This document shows, piece after piece, positions 35,898 to 45,262 of a DNA stretch of 64,000 nucleotides. The number at the start of each line of letters is the position of its first letter. Positions within the stretch are counted from its first letter, which is position 1. A program made the translations under genes and the position numbers. Origin of the DNA: DATFQE01 sp963733845 (GTDB lineage: Bacteria > Actinomycetota > Thermoleophilia > Gaiellales > Gaiellaceae); assembly GCA_963733845.1 (NCBI GenBank), contig CAVTEM010000012.1, positions 310,001 to 374,000 on the forward strand. Direction: 5' to 3'. The notes below the pieces were generated by a model. The model saw only the letters and a list, made by a program, of their open reading frames with translations, had not been told where the DNA came from and did no database searches.

Positions 35898-36479
35898 TCA
35901 GCCGCGGCGCACGCCGAGATCGAGCGTCACCAGCGTGACCGGATCACCCTCGAACTCGCCGGGAGCCGTGGACGCGTGCGTGACGGCGAGGCCGGCCTCG
36001 CGCCACTGGGCAGACAGCACGCTTCGCCGGTGGGTCGGGCTGGCGAGCCACTCGCGCAGGGCCTCCTCGGGCTCCAGGCTCGGCTGGCCGTAGGCCAGGT
36101 TCTCGCCGACGGCCCAGTATTCGTAGCCACGCGACGGATAGAACCGCTCGATTCGCCGCCAGAAGTTCGGCTCCCCGGGCGCCTCGTGCTCGAAGAACCC
36201 GCGACGGATCATGCGCTCGGTGTGCAGCTCGGCGGCGGCGGTCAGGCCGCGCGACGCGACGACCCGGTGCCGGCCGTGCCGGGCACGCCTCTCGTTGACC
36301 AGCTCGAGCAGCTCCTGCTCGTATGGGCTGAGCAGCCCGGACGTTTCGCCTGGCCGCTGCTGGAGCGGCGCGGCCGTGGACGGCGCCAGGAGCCCGATGA
36401 GCAGAGCGAGGCCGACGATCGAGGCAAATCGCCTTCCGAGTGCCGCAGCCGCGTGCCGCCTCCACCGGCGACTCGACAC
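35898..36479 (-). CDS. Secreted CAP/SCP-domain protein, copy 1
   Basis: A 193-aa exported protein: basic N-terminus, hydrophobic signal (about residues 18-37), then a bacterial CAP (YkwD-like) domain with L-V-N-E-R-R-A-R-H-G, L-T-A-A-A-E-L-H-T-E-R-M, G-F-F-E-H, V-G-E-N-L-A-Y-G and S-P-T-H-R-R-S-V-L. The cavity histidines and glutamate of the family are present (H in F-F-E-H, E in G-E-N, H in T-H-R). GTG 36479 start. First of three tandem copies; biochemical role of bacterial CAP proteins is unsettled. Confidence 0.9.
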   Translation of the reverse strand: MSSRRWRRHAAAALGRRFASIVGLALLIGLLAPSTAAPLQQRPGETSGLLSPYEQELLELVNERRARHGRHRVVASRGLTAAAELHTERMIRRGFFEHEAPGEPNFWRRIERFYPSRGYEYWAVGENLAYGQPSLEPEEALREWLASPTHRRSVLSAQWREAGLAVTHASTAPGEFEGDPVTLVTLDLGVRRG

Positions 36480-36571
36480 GGCTTGCTCCCTGACTGGTGA
36501 TGGCGGCTTTTCAGCCGGCCGCTGAGGGCAGTGTCCCTCCGGCCACGCCGGCCGTCAACCCGGAACGGGCG

Positions 36572-37273
36572 TCAGCGGGTGCGCGCGCCGAAGTCGGCCG
36601 TGATGACCGTGACCGCTCCGCCGCGGAAATCGCCGTGCGCAGAGGCGTCGTGCAGGGCCCCGAGCCCGATCTCGCGCCAGCCCCGCGAGAGCAGGTTCTC
36701 GCGGTGGCGGGGACTGTTCATCCACATGCGCACGGTCGCGGCGGCGCCAAGGTCGGGCGAGCCGTACGCCAGATTCTCGCCGACGTCCCAGGAGCGGAAG
36801 CCGCGCGAGGAGTAGAAGCGCTGGACGCGCTTCCAGAAGGATCCACCGTTGCGCGACTCGTGCTCGAAGAAGCCGTGCTGGACCATCTGGCGCGAGTGGT
36901 ACTCGGCGGCGGCGGTGAGGCCGCCCGAGACCGTGAGGGCCCGCAAGCCGCGAGAGCGTCGCACGGCGTTGACGCGCGCGAGCAGGCTCGTCTCGAGCGC
37001 ACTCAGGCTGATGTGGGAGCGCCTGGAGGTCTGCGGGCGAGCTGTGCCGGCCTCGCTGAGCGGAGTGCGCCGCAGCGCCCGGACAGCCGGCCCGAGACGA
37101 CGCGCGACGCCGCGCTTGACCGTGCGCGGCTTGCCGGCGAGCGCCCGGCCCGCGCGGTTCAGCTCCTGCTTGCTCGGGATCGACGCGTTGCTGCGCGGTG
37201 AGACGGCCGCTGCGCTCGAGGTGAGCAGCACGAAGACGGCGATGGTGACGACGATGCCAACCCCATGGGCCAC
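36572..37273 (-). CDS. Secreted CAP/SCP-domain protein, copy 2
   Basis: A 233-aa exported protein with a signal peptide at residues 4-24, a basic linker of about 65 residues (rich in R, K and A), and a C-terminal CAP domain with L-L-A-R-V-N-A-V-R, L-T-A-A-A-E-Y-H-S-R-Q-M, G-F-F-E-H-E, V-G-E-N-L-A-Y-G and S-P-R-H-R-E-N-L-L. The extra basic linker, which copies 1 and 3 lack, could bind wall polymers. GTG 37273 start. Confidence 0.9.
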   Translation of the reverse strand: MAHGVGIVVTIAVFVLLTSSAAAVSPRSNASIPSKQELNRAGRALAGKPRTVKRGVARRLGPAVRALRRTPLSEAGTARPQTSRRSHISLSALETSLLARVNAVRRSRGLRALTVSGGLTAAAEYHSRQMVQHGFFEHESRNGGSFWKRVQRFYSSRGFRSWDVGENLAYGSPDLGAAATVRMWMNSPRHRENLLSRGWREIGLGALHDASAHGDFRGGAVTVITADFGARTR

Positions 37274-37346
37274 CCGACTGACATCGGCTCAGGGGGAAAA
37301 CTCCCATCCCCCAAAAGGGGTATTCCACCGCGCCGAAAGAACGCGG

Positions 37347-37890
37347 TCAGCGGACGCGAAGGCCCAGGTCGAGCGTGACGATCGTCACCGCGCGGCGGCC
37401 GAAGGCGCCGCGAGCTCGCGGGACCCGGACCGCGCCGACGCCGAAGTCGCGCCAGGTCGCCGAGAGCAGGTTGGCGCGATGGGCCGCACTCCCCATCCAT
37501 TGCCGCACCACCTGGGCTGCGTTGGCCCGGGGAGCGCTCCAGGCGATGTTCTCGCCCACCTCCCAACGGCTGAAGCCGCGCGAGACGTACCTGCGCTCGA
37601 TTCGCTGCCAGAAAGCATCGCCCCCGGCGGAGTCGTGCTCGAAGTAGCCGCGGGCACCCATGTCGCGCGAATGGCTCCGCGCCGACGCTGTGAGTCCGGC
37701 CGAGAAGCGCAGCCCCGGCAAGCCATGCCAGCGCCGGACCAGATTCACGCGCGCGCCGACCTGGCCCTCGAGCCGGGCCGCGGTGATCAGCGGTTGGGCC
37801 GCCGGAGACGCGGCTTCTGGCCCTGCGGCCACAGCGGTGGCCGCGAGAGCCAGTCGTCAGACCGAGGTGGCGGAGCCTCGGGGCAGGCAC
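37347..37890 (-). CDS. Secreted CAP/SCP-domain protein, copy 3 (signal peptide in a shifted frame)
   Basis: The CAP domain (37347-37780) shows R-V-N-L-V-R-R-W-H-G, G-Y-F-E-H-D, V-G-E-N-I-A-W-S and S-A-A-H-R-A-N-L-L. Upstream in the same frame the peptide reads L-A-L-A-A-T-A-V-A-A-G, the hydrophobic end of a signal peptide, but a stop precedes it. The matching start region (M-P-A-P-R-L-R-H-L-G-L-T from GTG 37890) is in another frame. Removing one base near 37856-37859 joins them into a normal signal peptide. A minimal internal start at 37832 would give a protein without export signal. Confidence 0.82.
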
Positions 37891-37922
37891 GGCGGAACTA
37901 TGTGCACACCTTGAAAAGTCGG

Positions 37923-38996
37923 TCAACCTGCCTGACTCGCCGTATTCGCCTCCGCGACCTCGCGCCGAGCCCGCAGCCACTCGAGCATCAGCACCTGGAT
38001 CGTGCCCGCGACGGGGATCGCGCCGAGCGCGCCCAGCACCCCGGCCAGCTTCGCGCCGATCAGCACGGCGATCAGGATCGCCAGCGGCGAGAGCTGCACC
38101 GTGCGGCTGTAGACGAGGGGTTGTAGGACGTGGTTCTCGACCTGCTGGTAGACGACGAAGAAGGCGAGCACGATCAGGCCGATCACCACGCCTTGGTCGA
38201 TGAACGCGACCGTGGTCACCAGGATGGCGGCGAGGGTGGCGCCCGCCAGCGGGACCAGGTCGAGGATGGCGACGAGCAGGCCCAGGGCGACCGCGTAGGA
38301 GACCCCGCAGAGAAGCAACACCACGGTCGAGACGACGCCTGCGACCACGCTGATCAAGAGGTTGCCGGTCACGTAGCCGCCGATCGTGCGGTAGATCTCC
38401 ATTCCGACCCGCCTCGCACGCTCCTCAGAGTGCTCGGGCATCAGCGCGAAGAAGCGATCGAGCCAGCGCGGTCCCTCGAGGAGCATGAAGAAGGTCATGA
38501 ACGCGATCGTGACCGCGGCGACGATTGCGGTGACGATCTTCGACGTGATCGAGATGGCCGTGTCCGACAGCCCCAGGACGCCGGCGGCCCCGCCGCCTTC
38601 GGCCGCGGCGCGCACTCGCTCGACGATGTCGTAGCGCTCGGCGAGGTCGCCGAGCGGGCCGCGGCCCTCGCTCACGTCCTCGACGTAGTCGGGAACAGCC
38701 CGCACGAAGTCGTTCGCCTCGCCCACGAGCGTCGGGACGAACAGCGACGCGAGACCGAAGATCACGCCGAGGGTCAGAAACGACGTGATCGCGGCGGCGT
38801 AGCCGCGGCGCAAGCCGCGGTTCTCGAAGAACTGCACAGCCGGGTTGAGCGCCAGCGCAAGGAAGAGCGCCACGAAGATCCACGTCAGCACCTGCCTCGA
38901 CAGCCAGATGACCTCGAGCAGGATCGCGAACGCGAGGAGGATCAGGAGGACGTTGACGACGGTCCGCGCTTCGACCCGGACGACGCGCACTTCCAC
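37923..38996 (-). CDS. AI-2E family (YhhQ/TqsA/PerM-like) transporter
   Basis: Polytopic membrane protein of 357 aa with about eight helices and the family's central amphipathic region. The family signature D-L-V-P-L-A-G-A-T-L-A lies near residue 250, with the V-L-Q-P-L-V block after it. Members include the AI-2 exporter TqsA and sodium/proton or other exporters, so the true substrate is unknown. GTG 38996 start. Its stop is 32 nt from the start region of CAP copy 3 on the same strand. Confidence 0.92.
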   Translation of the reverse strand: MEVRVVRVEARTVVNVLLILLAFAILLEVIWLSRQVLTWIFVALFLALALNPAVQFFENRGLRRGYAAAITSFLTLGVIFGLASLFVPTLVGEANDFVRAVPDYVEDVSEGRGPLGDLAERYDIVERVRAAAEGGGAAGVLGLSDTAISITSKIVTAIVAAVTIAFMTFFMLLEGPRWLDRFFALMPEHSEERARRVGMEIYRTIGGYVTGNLLISVVAGVVSTVVLLLCGVSYAVALGLLVAILDLVPLAGATLAAILVTTVAFIDQGVVIGLIVLAFFVVYQQVENHVLQPLVYSRTVQLSPLAILIAVLIGAKLAGVLGALGAIPVAGTIQVLMLEWLRARREVAEANTASQAG

Positions 38997-39065
38997 CGGG
39001 GAAGCATTGCCGCCGCGTCGGACAGCGGGCGCCGGAACCGACCTACGAGCGCTCCTGAAGCCGCG

Positions 39066-39754
39066 CTACAGCATCGTCGCCCAATGCGGACGCTCGAAAC
39101 CTCCGAGCTCCTGGATGGCGCCGTAGAGAGCCTGCACGATTCGCGTTCGATACACGGCCAGCCGGCACGTCCCGTACGGGAGCGTGTTCTTCCTGTACCG
39201 GCGGCTGCGCTTCGAGTACGCGTTCACCGTCGACTTCCCCAACGAACTCCCCGGCAGTTCGAGAGTGCGAAGCCAGAAGTGCTCGATCCTGCTACGGCTC
39301 TCAGCCTCGTCTGCGAAGAGATTGCACCACACCGTCACCATGTCGTCCGTGACCGCGAAGTAACAACGCAGGAAACGCAAGAAGAACACCATCATCTCGG
39401 GATCCGAGTTCGTGAACCTGACGGCATTTCGATCTCGAGATCCTTCCGCCCAGAACAGCATGCAGCCGGCCACGAATCCCTGATCGCCGCCCCGTGCGAG
39501 CACGCGGCCCTCGGCCTGATAACGCAGACGGCGAGTATGGGCTTCTTGTGCTTTGGCCTTACTCCTATTGATTCTCGCGCTCGGAACCGCGTTTCGTGCC
39601 GCCAGGCCCTGGAGTTGCAACGGTGTCAGTTCGATGTCGCGAACCCAGCGACTCGTCGAGCTCCTCGAAACATGCAGGAGGGCCGAGATCTCCTTGATCG
39701 ACACCCCTGCTTCGCCCGGAGCTCGCGGGCTTGGAGCCGCTCGGCTGTTTTCAT
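39066..39754 (-). CDS. HTH protein with homing-endonuclease-like C-terminal domain, frameshifted near start
   Basis: The natural N-terminus (ATG 39754, then T-A-E-R-L-Q-A-R-E-L-R-A-K-Q-G) is in one frame; the HTH S-I-K-E-I-S-A-L-L-H-V-S-R-S-S-T-S-R-W-V and the rest are in another. One G is missing from the run at 39705-39708. The C-terminal half carries G-C-M-L-F-W-A-E-G, F-T-N-S-D-P-E-M and F-L-R-F-L-R-C-Y-F, a pattern seen in actinobacterial proteins distantly like LAGLIDADG nucleases; this relation is uncertain. Base composition is visibly less GC-rich than neighbours and it abuts tRNA-Gly, suggesting transfer. Confidence 0.65.
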
Positions 39755-39790
39755 TTCTGAGAACTACCCGATCCGGCGGACGAACCGAGA

Positions 39791-39861
39791 GCGGGTGGCG
39801 GGAATCGAACCCGCGTTGCCAGGTTGGAAGCCTGGGGCTCTACCACTGAGCTACACCCGCG
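39791..39861 (-). tRNA. tRNA-Gly (anticodon TCC)
   Basis: Seventy-one-nt cloverleaf: acceptor GCGGGTG/CACCCGC, anticodon loop CTTCCAA on CCAGG/CCTGG, T-arm GCGGG-TTCGATT-CCCGC, discriminator T, CCA not encoded. Confidence 0.95.
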
Positions 39862-39880
39862 AGGCGTTTAGCGTAGCGGC

Positions 39881-40675
39881 GTGAGACCCGATCCGTACGC
39901 CTGGTCCGTGCACGGCGAGGCGCTGCTCGCGGTGGCGGTCCTCGCCGCCGGCTACCTCTACGGCACGCGCCGGGAGCGCGTCTCCCGGCTGCGCCTCGCA
40001 TCGTTCTGGACGGGCATCGTGCTGCTGGCCGCGACGGCGGTGACGCCGCTCGACGCGCTCTCGTACCACCTGCTCTCGGCGCACCTGCTGCAGAACGTGG
40101 TGCTCGCCGAGTGGGCCCCCGCCCTCGTCGTCTTCGGGATCCCACCCGGGCTGGCCGAGCGCATTGCTCGCGTGAGGCCCGTGCGAACGCTGACCTGGCC
40201 GCCCGTCGCGCTTGCCCTGTGGCTGCTCACCTACTTCGTCTGGCACCTGCCCTGGCTGTACGACAGCGCGTTGCGGCATCCCTGGACGCTGCTGCACCTC
40301 GAGCATGCGCTCTACTTCGCCGCAGGCTGCCTGCTCTGGTGGCCGGTCGCGCACGACCGACCGCACGCACTCGACGACGGCGCTCGCGCGCTCTACCTGT
40401 TCGCCGCGTTCGCGTTGGCGAGCCCACTCGGGCTGCTGCTCGCGCTCGTGCCGACGACCGTCTACGACTACTACGAGGAGGGCGACCCGCTCTGGGGCCT
40501 CTCTACCCTGACCGACCAGCAGATCGCCGGCGTGACGATGGCGGCCGAGCAGGCGGTCGTCTTCTTCGCGGTCTTCGCCTACTTCCTCGCGCGCTTCCTC
40601 AGGCAGCAGGAGGTCGAGGCCGGCACCGATCCCCCGAGCGAGGGAGGTATCGGCGGGGACCGTCCAGCGATGTAA
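39881..40675 (+). CDS. CtaG-type cytochrome c oxidase assembly protein (caa3_CtaG)
   Basis: A 264-aa membrane protein with seven predicted helices and the family's histidine-rich blocks: L-S-A-H-L-L-Q-N-V-V near residue 66, V-W-H-L-P-W-L-Y near 122 and L-H-L-E-H-A-L-Y-F near 140. It ends with D-Q-Q-I-A-G-V-T-M-A-A-E-Q. In the caa3_CtaG family these histidines are tied to copper handling for oxidase assembly. GTG 39881 lies 19 nt past tRNA-Gly. No oxidase genes are in the window. Confidence 0.9.
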   Translation: MRPDPYAWSVHGEALLAVAVLAAGYLYGTRRERVSRLRLASFWTGIVLLAATAVTPLDALSYHLLSAHLLQNVVLAEWAPALVVFGIPPGLAERIARVRPVRTLTWPPVALALWLLTYFVWHLPWLYDSALRHPWTLLHLEHALYFAAGCLLWWPVAHDRPHALDDGARALYLFAAFALASPLGLLLALVPTTVYDYYEEGDPLWGLSTLTDQQIAGVTMAAEQAVVFFAVFAYFLARFLRQQEVEAGTDPPSEGGIGGDRPAM

Positions 40676-40746
40676 GGCGCGAGCATGCCTGCGGCCACCT
40701 CGCACAGGCGCCTCGCGATCGTCCTCGCCGGTACGCTGCGATCGTC

Positions 40747-40821
40747 CGGGGTGTAGCTCAGCCTGGTTAGAGCGCTGGCTTTGGGAGCCAGAGGCCGGCG
40801 GTTCGAATCCGCCCGCCCCGA
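40747..40821 (+). tRNA. tRNA-Pro (anticodon TGG)
   Basis: Acceptor CGGGGTG/CGCCCCG (with one G-U pair), anticodon loop TTTGGGA on CTGGC/GCCAG, T-arm GGCGG-TTCGAAT-CCGCC, discriminator A. CCA not encoded. Confidence 0.95.
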
Positions 40822-40875
40822 CTGGGAGGGTCTGGGGGAACGTCGCTCAGCGTCGTTTCGCCGAGCCCTCCCGAG

Positions 40876-41310
40876 CTACTCGTCGATCAGCTCGCGGAGC
40901 TCGGCGATCTTCTCGTTGCGTAGATCGGCGCGCTCGCCGGCCTCGACCCGTGCCAACAGGCCGCGCACGAGCGAGGCGAGCTCGACGGGGTTGAACGGCT
41001 TGGTGACGTAGTCGATGCCGCCCAGCTCGAGCCCGCGCGCGCGGTCGCGCAGCTCCGCCCGGGCGGTCAGGAAGACGATCGGGATCTCGCGGGTCGCCGC
41101 GTCGTCGAACAGCTCCTCAGCGACCGCCCACCCGTCGAGGCCGGGCATCATCACGTCCAGCAGGATCACGTCGGGCCGGGTGGTGCGCGCCTGCTCGAGC
41201 CCGCTGGGGCCGTCGCCCGCCTCCACCACCTCCATCCCCTCGGCCTCGAGGTTGACGCGGCACAACAGCCGGATCGGGGCCTCGTCGTCGATCACGAGCA
41301 CCCGCGTCAT
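40876..41310 (-). CDS. Response regulator receiver protein (CheY-like with C-terminal helix)
   Basis: A 144-aa receiver with D-D-E at residues 8-10, phospho-acceptor D52 in V-I-L-L-D-V-M-M-P-G, and the conserved lysine in Y-V-T-K-P-F. A short helical tail follows but no DNA-binding or enzymatic domain. ATG 41310 has A-A-G-G-A about seven bases upstream; GTG 41325 is an alternative. It lies 30 nt downstream of the multi-GAF kinase on the same strand and is its likely partner. Confidence 0.9.
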   Translation of the reverse strand: MTRVLVIDDEAPIRLLCRVNLEAEGMEVVEAGDGPSGLEQARTTRPDVILLDVMMPGLDGWAVAEELFDDAATREIPIVFLTARAELRDRARGLELGGIDYVTKPFNPVELASLVRGLLARVEAGERADLRNEKIAELRELIDE

Positions 41311-41340
41311 ATCGTCCTTATTCACGCCGTCCCGACCCAA

Positions 41341-44300
41341 TCAAACCACCGCCTCGGCAGGCTCACCGGCGAGTGGCAGCTCGAACGCGAAGCTCGACCC
41401 TTCGCCCTCCTCCGAGTCGACCCAGATGCGCCCGCCCATCGCGCGCACGAGCCCCTCCGCGATGAACAGCCCGAGGCCGGTGCTTCCGGGGCGGTCGCGC
41501 GCGAAGTCGCCCCGGTAGAACTTGCGGAAGATCCGCGCTCGCTCGGCGGCGGGGATCCCCGGGCCGCTGTCGACGATGCGCACCTCCACGGCTCCGCTCT
41601 TCCGCTTCGCGGCGACGGTCACGGTCCCGCCGTCCGGCGAGAACTTGACCGCGTTGTCGAGGAGGTTCGCGAGGATCTGCCGGAGCTTGTCGCGATCGGC
41701 GGCGGCGTCGAGCGGCTCGGTCGGCAGGTCGACGACGATGTGTCCGTTGCCGGCGCCCGATTCCCTGACGCCCGCGACCACCTCGGCCACGACGGTGCGC
41801 ACGTCGATCGACGCCAGCTCCATCTGCAGGTCGCCCGCGTCGAGCCGGGCGACGTTCAGGAGCGCGTCCACGATCCCCGTGAGGCGCTGCGCCTCCGAAG
41901 CGATGAAGCTCAGGAACGTGCGCCGCTCGTCCTCCTCGAACAGGACGTCCTGGCGCAGCAGCGTCTCGGCGAAGCCGTAGATCGAGGTCAGCGGCGTCCG
42001 CAGCTCGTGTGAGACCGCTGCGACGAACTCGGACTTCATCTCCTCGACCACGCGCTCCGACGACACGTCGCGGAAGGCGAAGATCCGGCCTGCAACCGCA
42101 CCCAGGGGGTCGCGCATGACTGCCTCGGTCACGGACAGCCAGACGTCCTCACCCCCGCGCCGGATCGCGACGAGCCGGTCGCGGGTTGCACCCGGCTGCC
42201 CGGACTCGAGCGTCCGCTGCAGCACCTGCGCCGGCGTCCGGCCGATCGCCTCGCCGGCCGGGACGCCCGTGATCTCCTCGGCGGCGGCGTTCCACAGCAC
42301 AACCGAGCCCTCTCGGTCGACGGCGACGATGCCGTCGGCGATGTTCTCGATGATTGCCGAGTTGCGGTCCTGCTCGTCCTTGACCTTCTGATAGAGGTCG
42401 GCGTTCGCGAGCACTGCGGACGCGTTCCCGGCCAGGGCTGCGAGGGCCTCGATCTCCTCCTGCAACCAGGGCCGGGGCCGACGCCCGTAGACCGCCAGGA
42501 CGCCGTAGAGCTCGCCCTCCGCGCCGAAGAGCGGCACGCCCAGGTAGGACGCGTACCCCTCGGCCAGGATCGGGTCGGCGTCGAGCAGCCGCCGGTCGCC
42601 GGCGACGTCGGCGACCGCCTTCGGGCCTCTCGACTGCACGATGTCGCCGACCAGCCACGCGCTCGCGGGAGCGTGCGTGCCGATCGCGGACTCCGCCCCC
42701 TCCCCGCTCGCGGCGCTCACCACCAGGCTGTCATCCTCGAGGCGGCGCACCGACGCGGCGTCGGCACCGAGCAGGGCCGGCGCCTGCTCCACCACCTCGC
42801 CGAGAATCGCGCCGGGGTCGAGCTCGGTGGCAAGCAGGCCGCCCATCCGGGCCAGCTGCTGGGAGAGCGCCCGCGAGCTGCGCTCGGTCTCGAAGAGCTC
42901 GCTGCGCTCGAGCGCGCCGCGGGCTGCTCCCGCCAGGTGTTGCGCGAGCTCGAGCTCGTCGTCCGTGAACGTTCGCTCCTCGGCGAAGAAGACGAGCGCG
43001 AGCCCGCCCTGCTCGCGTCTCGGGGCCTCGATCGGGATCGCCAACAACGAGCGGTAGCCGACCTCCTGGGCGAGGTCGCGCCAGCCGGGCTCGAAGCGAT
43101 CGTCGCCCAGCACGTCCGAAGCGGCCAGCGTTCGCCGCTCCCGCGCGCACGAGACGAGCGCCGCCGACGACTCCGGCAGCCCTTCACTCAAGCGGTCGGC
43201 CAGCGGCTGCGGCAGCTCGTGGCCGGCGGCCAGCAGGAGCCCGCCCGCGGCCGGCATCAGCAGGGCCGCGAAGGAGCCGCCGAGCGCCGCGTTCGCGGCC
43301 TGGGCGACCGCGGCGAGCGTCTCCTCGAGGGACAGCGGCTCCGCGAGGGCGGAGGCGATGCCGTAGAACCCGCGTTGGATCCGCGCCTGCCGGGCGCTCT
43401 GCTCGAAGCTCGAGGCGTGGCGCAGCGCCACCGACGCGAGCCCGGCGAAGGTCTCCAGCACCGCGACGTCGTCCAGGTCGAAGCGGCGCTCCTCGTCCCG
43501 GCTGCCGACGCCGAGCACGCCGCGCTTCTCGCCGGACCAGGTCATCGGCGCGACGAGCGCGCTCCGGAAGCTGGTGTAGGCGGCGTGCGGGATCGGTTCG
43601 TCGATCGTCTTGTAGTCCGCCGAGAGCAAGCCGCGCCCCTGGCGGAGAGCCTCGCCGGCCAGGCCGCGGTCCGCCGGAAACTCGAGCGAGACGACGTCGG
43701 GGTCGAGACCGTGAACCGCCGCACACCTGAGCACGTTGCGGCGGGTGTCGTAGAGGTAGCAGTCGGCTGCATCGGCGCGGAGCAGGCGTGTGACCTCGAC
43801 CACGAGGCGCTGCAGCACTGTCTCGAGCCGCAGCTCGCCCGTGACGTACTGCGAGGCCTTGAGCAACGCGGTCGACTGCTCCAGCCGCTGCGCGTTCTCC
43901 TCGAGCAGCTGGGCCGTGTGGATCGCGAGCCCGACCTCGCGCGCGACCGACTCCAGGAGCGTCTGCTCGGAAACCGTCCATTGGTGCAGGTCGCTGCGAT
44001 GGAGCCCGAAGACGCCGATCAAGCGTTCGAAGACGAGGATCGGGGTCCCGATCGTCGCCCTGGTGCCGAGCGCGCGCAGGCTGTCGATGGTGCCGAGGGT
44101 CGGGTCGGCGAGCTCGGGCGCGTCCTCGATGTCCGCGACCGCGACGGTGCGCCGCTCCCGCGCGGCCAGGTTCAGGACCGGCAGGTTGGGCGCTTCGCCC
44201 CCGACCGGCGCGGTTCCGGGCGCGACCCACTCGGCGAGCACCGGCATCGGCTCTCCGGGCTCGCCCAGGCGGATGAAGGCGCGGCTCGCGGCCGTCGCGT

Positions 44301-45017
44301 GCGCCGTCTCCTCGACCGCCACGCGCAGGACGTCGTCCAGGTCGAGCTCCGAGCGGATCTTGCGCGCGATCTCGCCGACGATCCGCTCGCGTTGGAGCGC
44401 CTCCGCGAGCGAGGTCGAGGACTGGGCCCGCTCGACCGCCAGCGCCGCCTCGCCCGCGAGCGCCTCGAGCGCCGCGATCTCCTCCTTGGCGAACAGTCGC
44501 GGTCCCTTCGTCGTGGCCGCAGACGAGTACCGCGTGCACGCGCCCCGACGAGATCAGCGGCACGAACACGGCGCTCTCGGCGCCGACGCGCTCGGCCAGA
44601 CGGCGACTCACGCGCGCGGAGGCGGCGACGTCGTAGACGAAGATCGGCGCGGCCTCGAACGCGGCCGTCGCGATCGGCGGAGGGCTCCCGCTCGAGGTCG
44701 ATGGTCACCTCGGGCCACCAGTCGGCCTCGACACCGTCCTGCAGAGCGACGAGGCCGCTCGCACGCCGGCGGTCATCGCTGATCAGCGCGACCGCGGCCA
44801 AGTCGACCCCGAGCCGGGCAACCACCTCCTCGACGAGGAGCAGGCCGGCGGCCCGGACGTCGGGCGCGCGCAGCAGGGCGTCGGCGAGCGTCTTGTTCGC
44901 CTCGTGGTCGGGTGCCGCGTCTCGCTCGTCCCCACTCTTGGGCCGGCCGCGGCGAAACAGTGAGCTAATGAGGGACACCGGGCATGAAAGATCGTACTTC
45001 CGCGCCGTACCCAGCAC
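41341..45017 (-). CDS. Multi-GAF, PAS-containing sensor histidine kinase with two frameshifts
   Basis: Soluble kinase of over 1,200 residues when joined. From the N-terminus it has a short leader, several GAF domains in tandem (at least four, roughly 44950-42400), a PAS domain (D-G-I-V-A-V-D-R-E-G, about 42330), HisKA with A-V-S-H-E-L-R-T-P-L-T-S, and HATPase with N-L-L-D-N-A-V-K-F-S and G-S-T-G-L-G-L-F-I. The first GAF is split: the frame changes near 44690 and again near 44515, after V-L-V-C-G-H. The start is GTG 45017 or GTG 44978. No membrane span, so it senses cytosolic ligands or redox/light cofactors. Confidence 0.85.
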
Positions 45018-45041
45018 ACGCCTGAGGTTGAGAAAACAGGA

Positions 45042-45072
45042 AAGCCCGCCGCTCGGGGGGTCTGTGCGGCGG
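45042..45072. terminator. Hairpin upstream of ispH
   Basis: GCCCGCCGC (45042-45050) pairs perfectly with GCGGCGGGC (45064-45072) around a 13-nt loop; flanking GGAAA and CTTCC partly extend the stem. It lies in the 245-nt divergent spacer between the kinase and ispH and might be an attenuator of the ispH leader. The rest of the spacer shows nothing else that I can support. Confidence 0.4.
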
Positions 45073-45262
45073 GCCTTCCAGATTGCTCACCGCGGCCATT
45101 GTGGCCAGGTACGCGCACCGCGGTTCGCATCGCCCAGTGCGAGTGAAGCTACGGGACCCGAGCTGGTTTTCCAATAGGCCGAACGGCCCATCTTTCACAG
45201 CGGGCCTCAGGCGGTTTGCGATTGTAAAGGCGGAATTGCGCCCGATCTATCATGGGTCGACC

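Noticed and set aside
39066..39861. tRNA-Gly as an integration site for the HTH gene
   Set aside because: I could not find a repeat of the tRNA-Gly 3' end on the far side of the gene, so integration is not claimed.
45200..45262. Sigma-70 promoter before ispH (TTGTAA, 17 bp, ATCTAT)
   Set aside because: The -10 match is poor and would place the start of transcription almost on the start codon.
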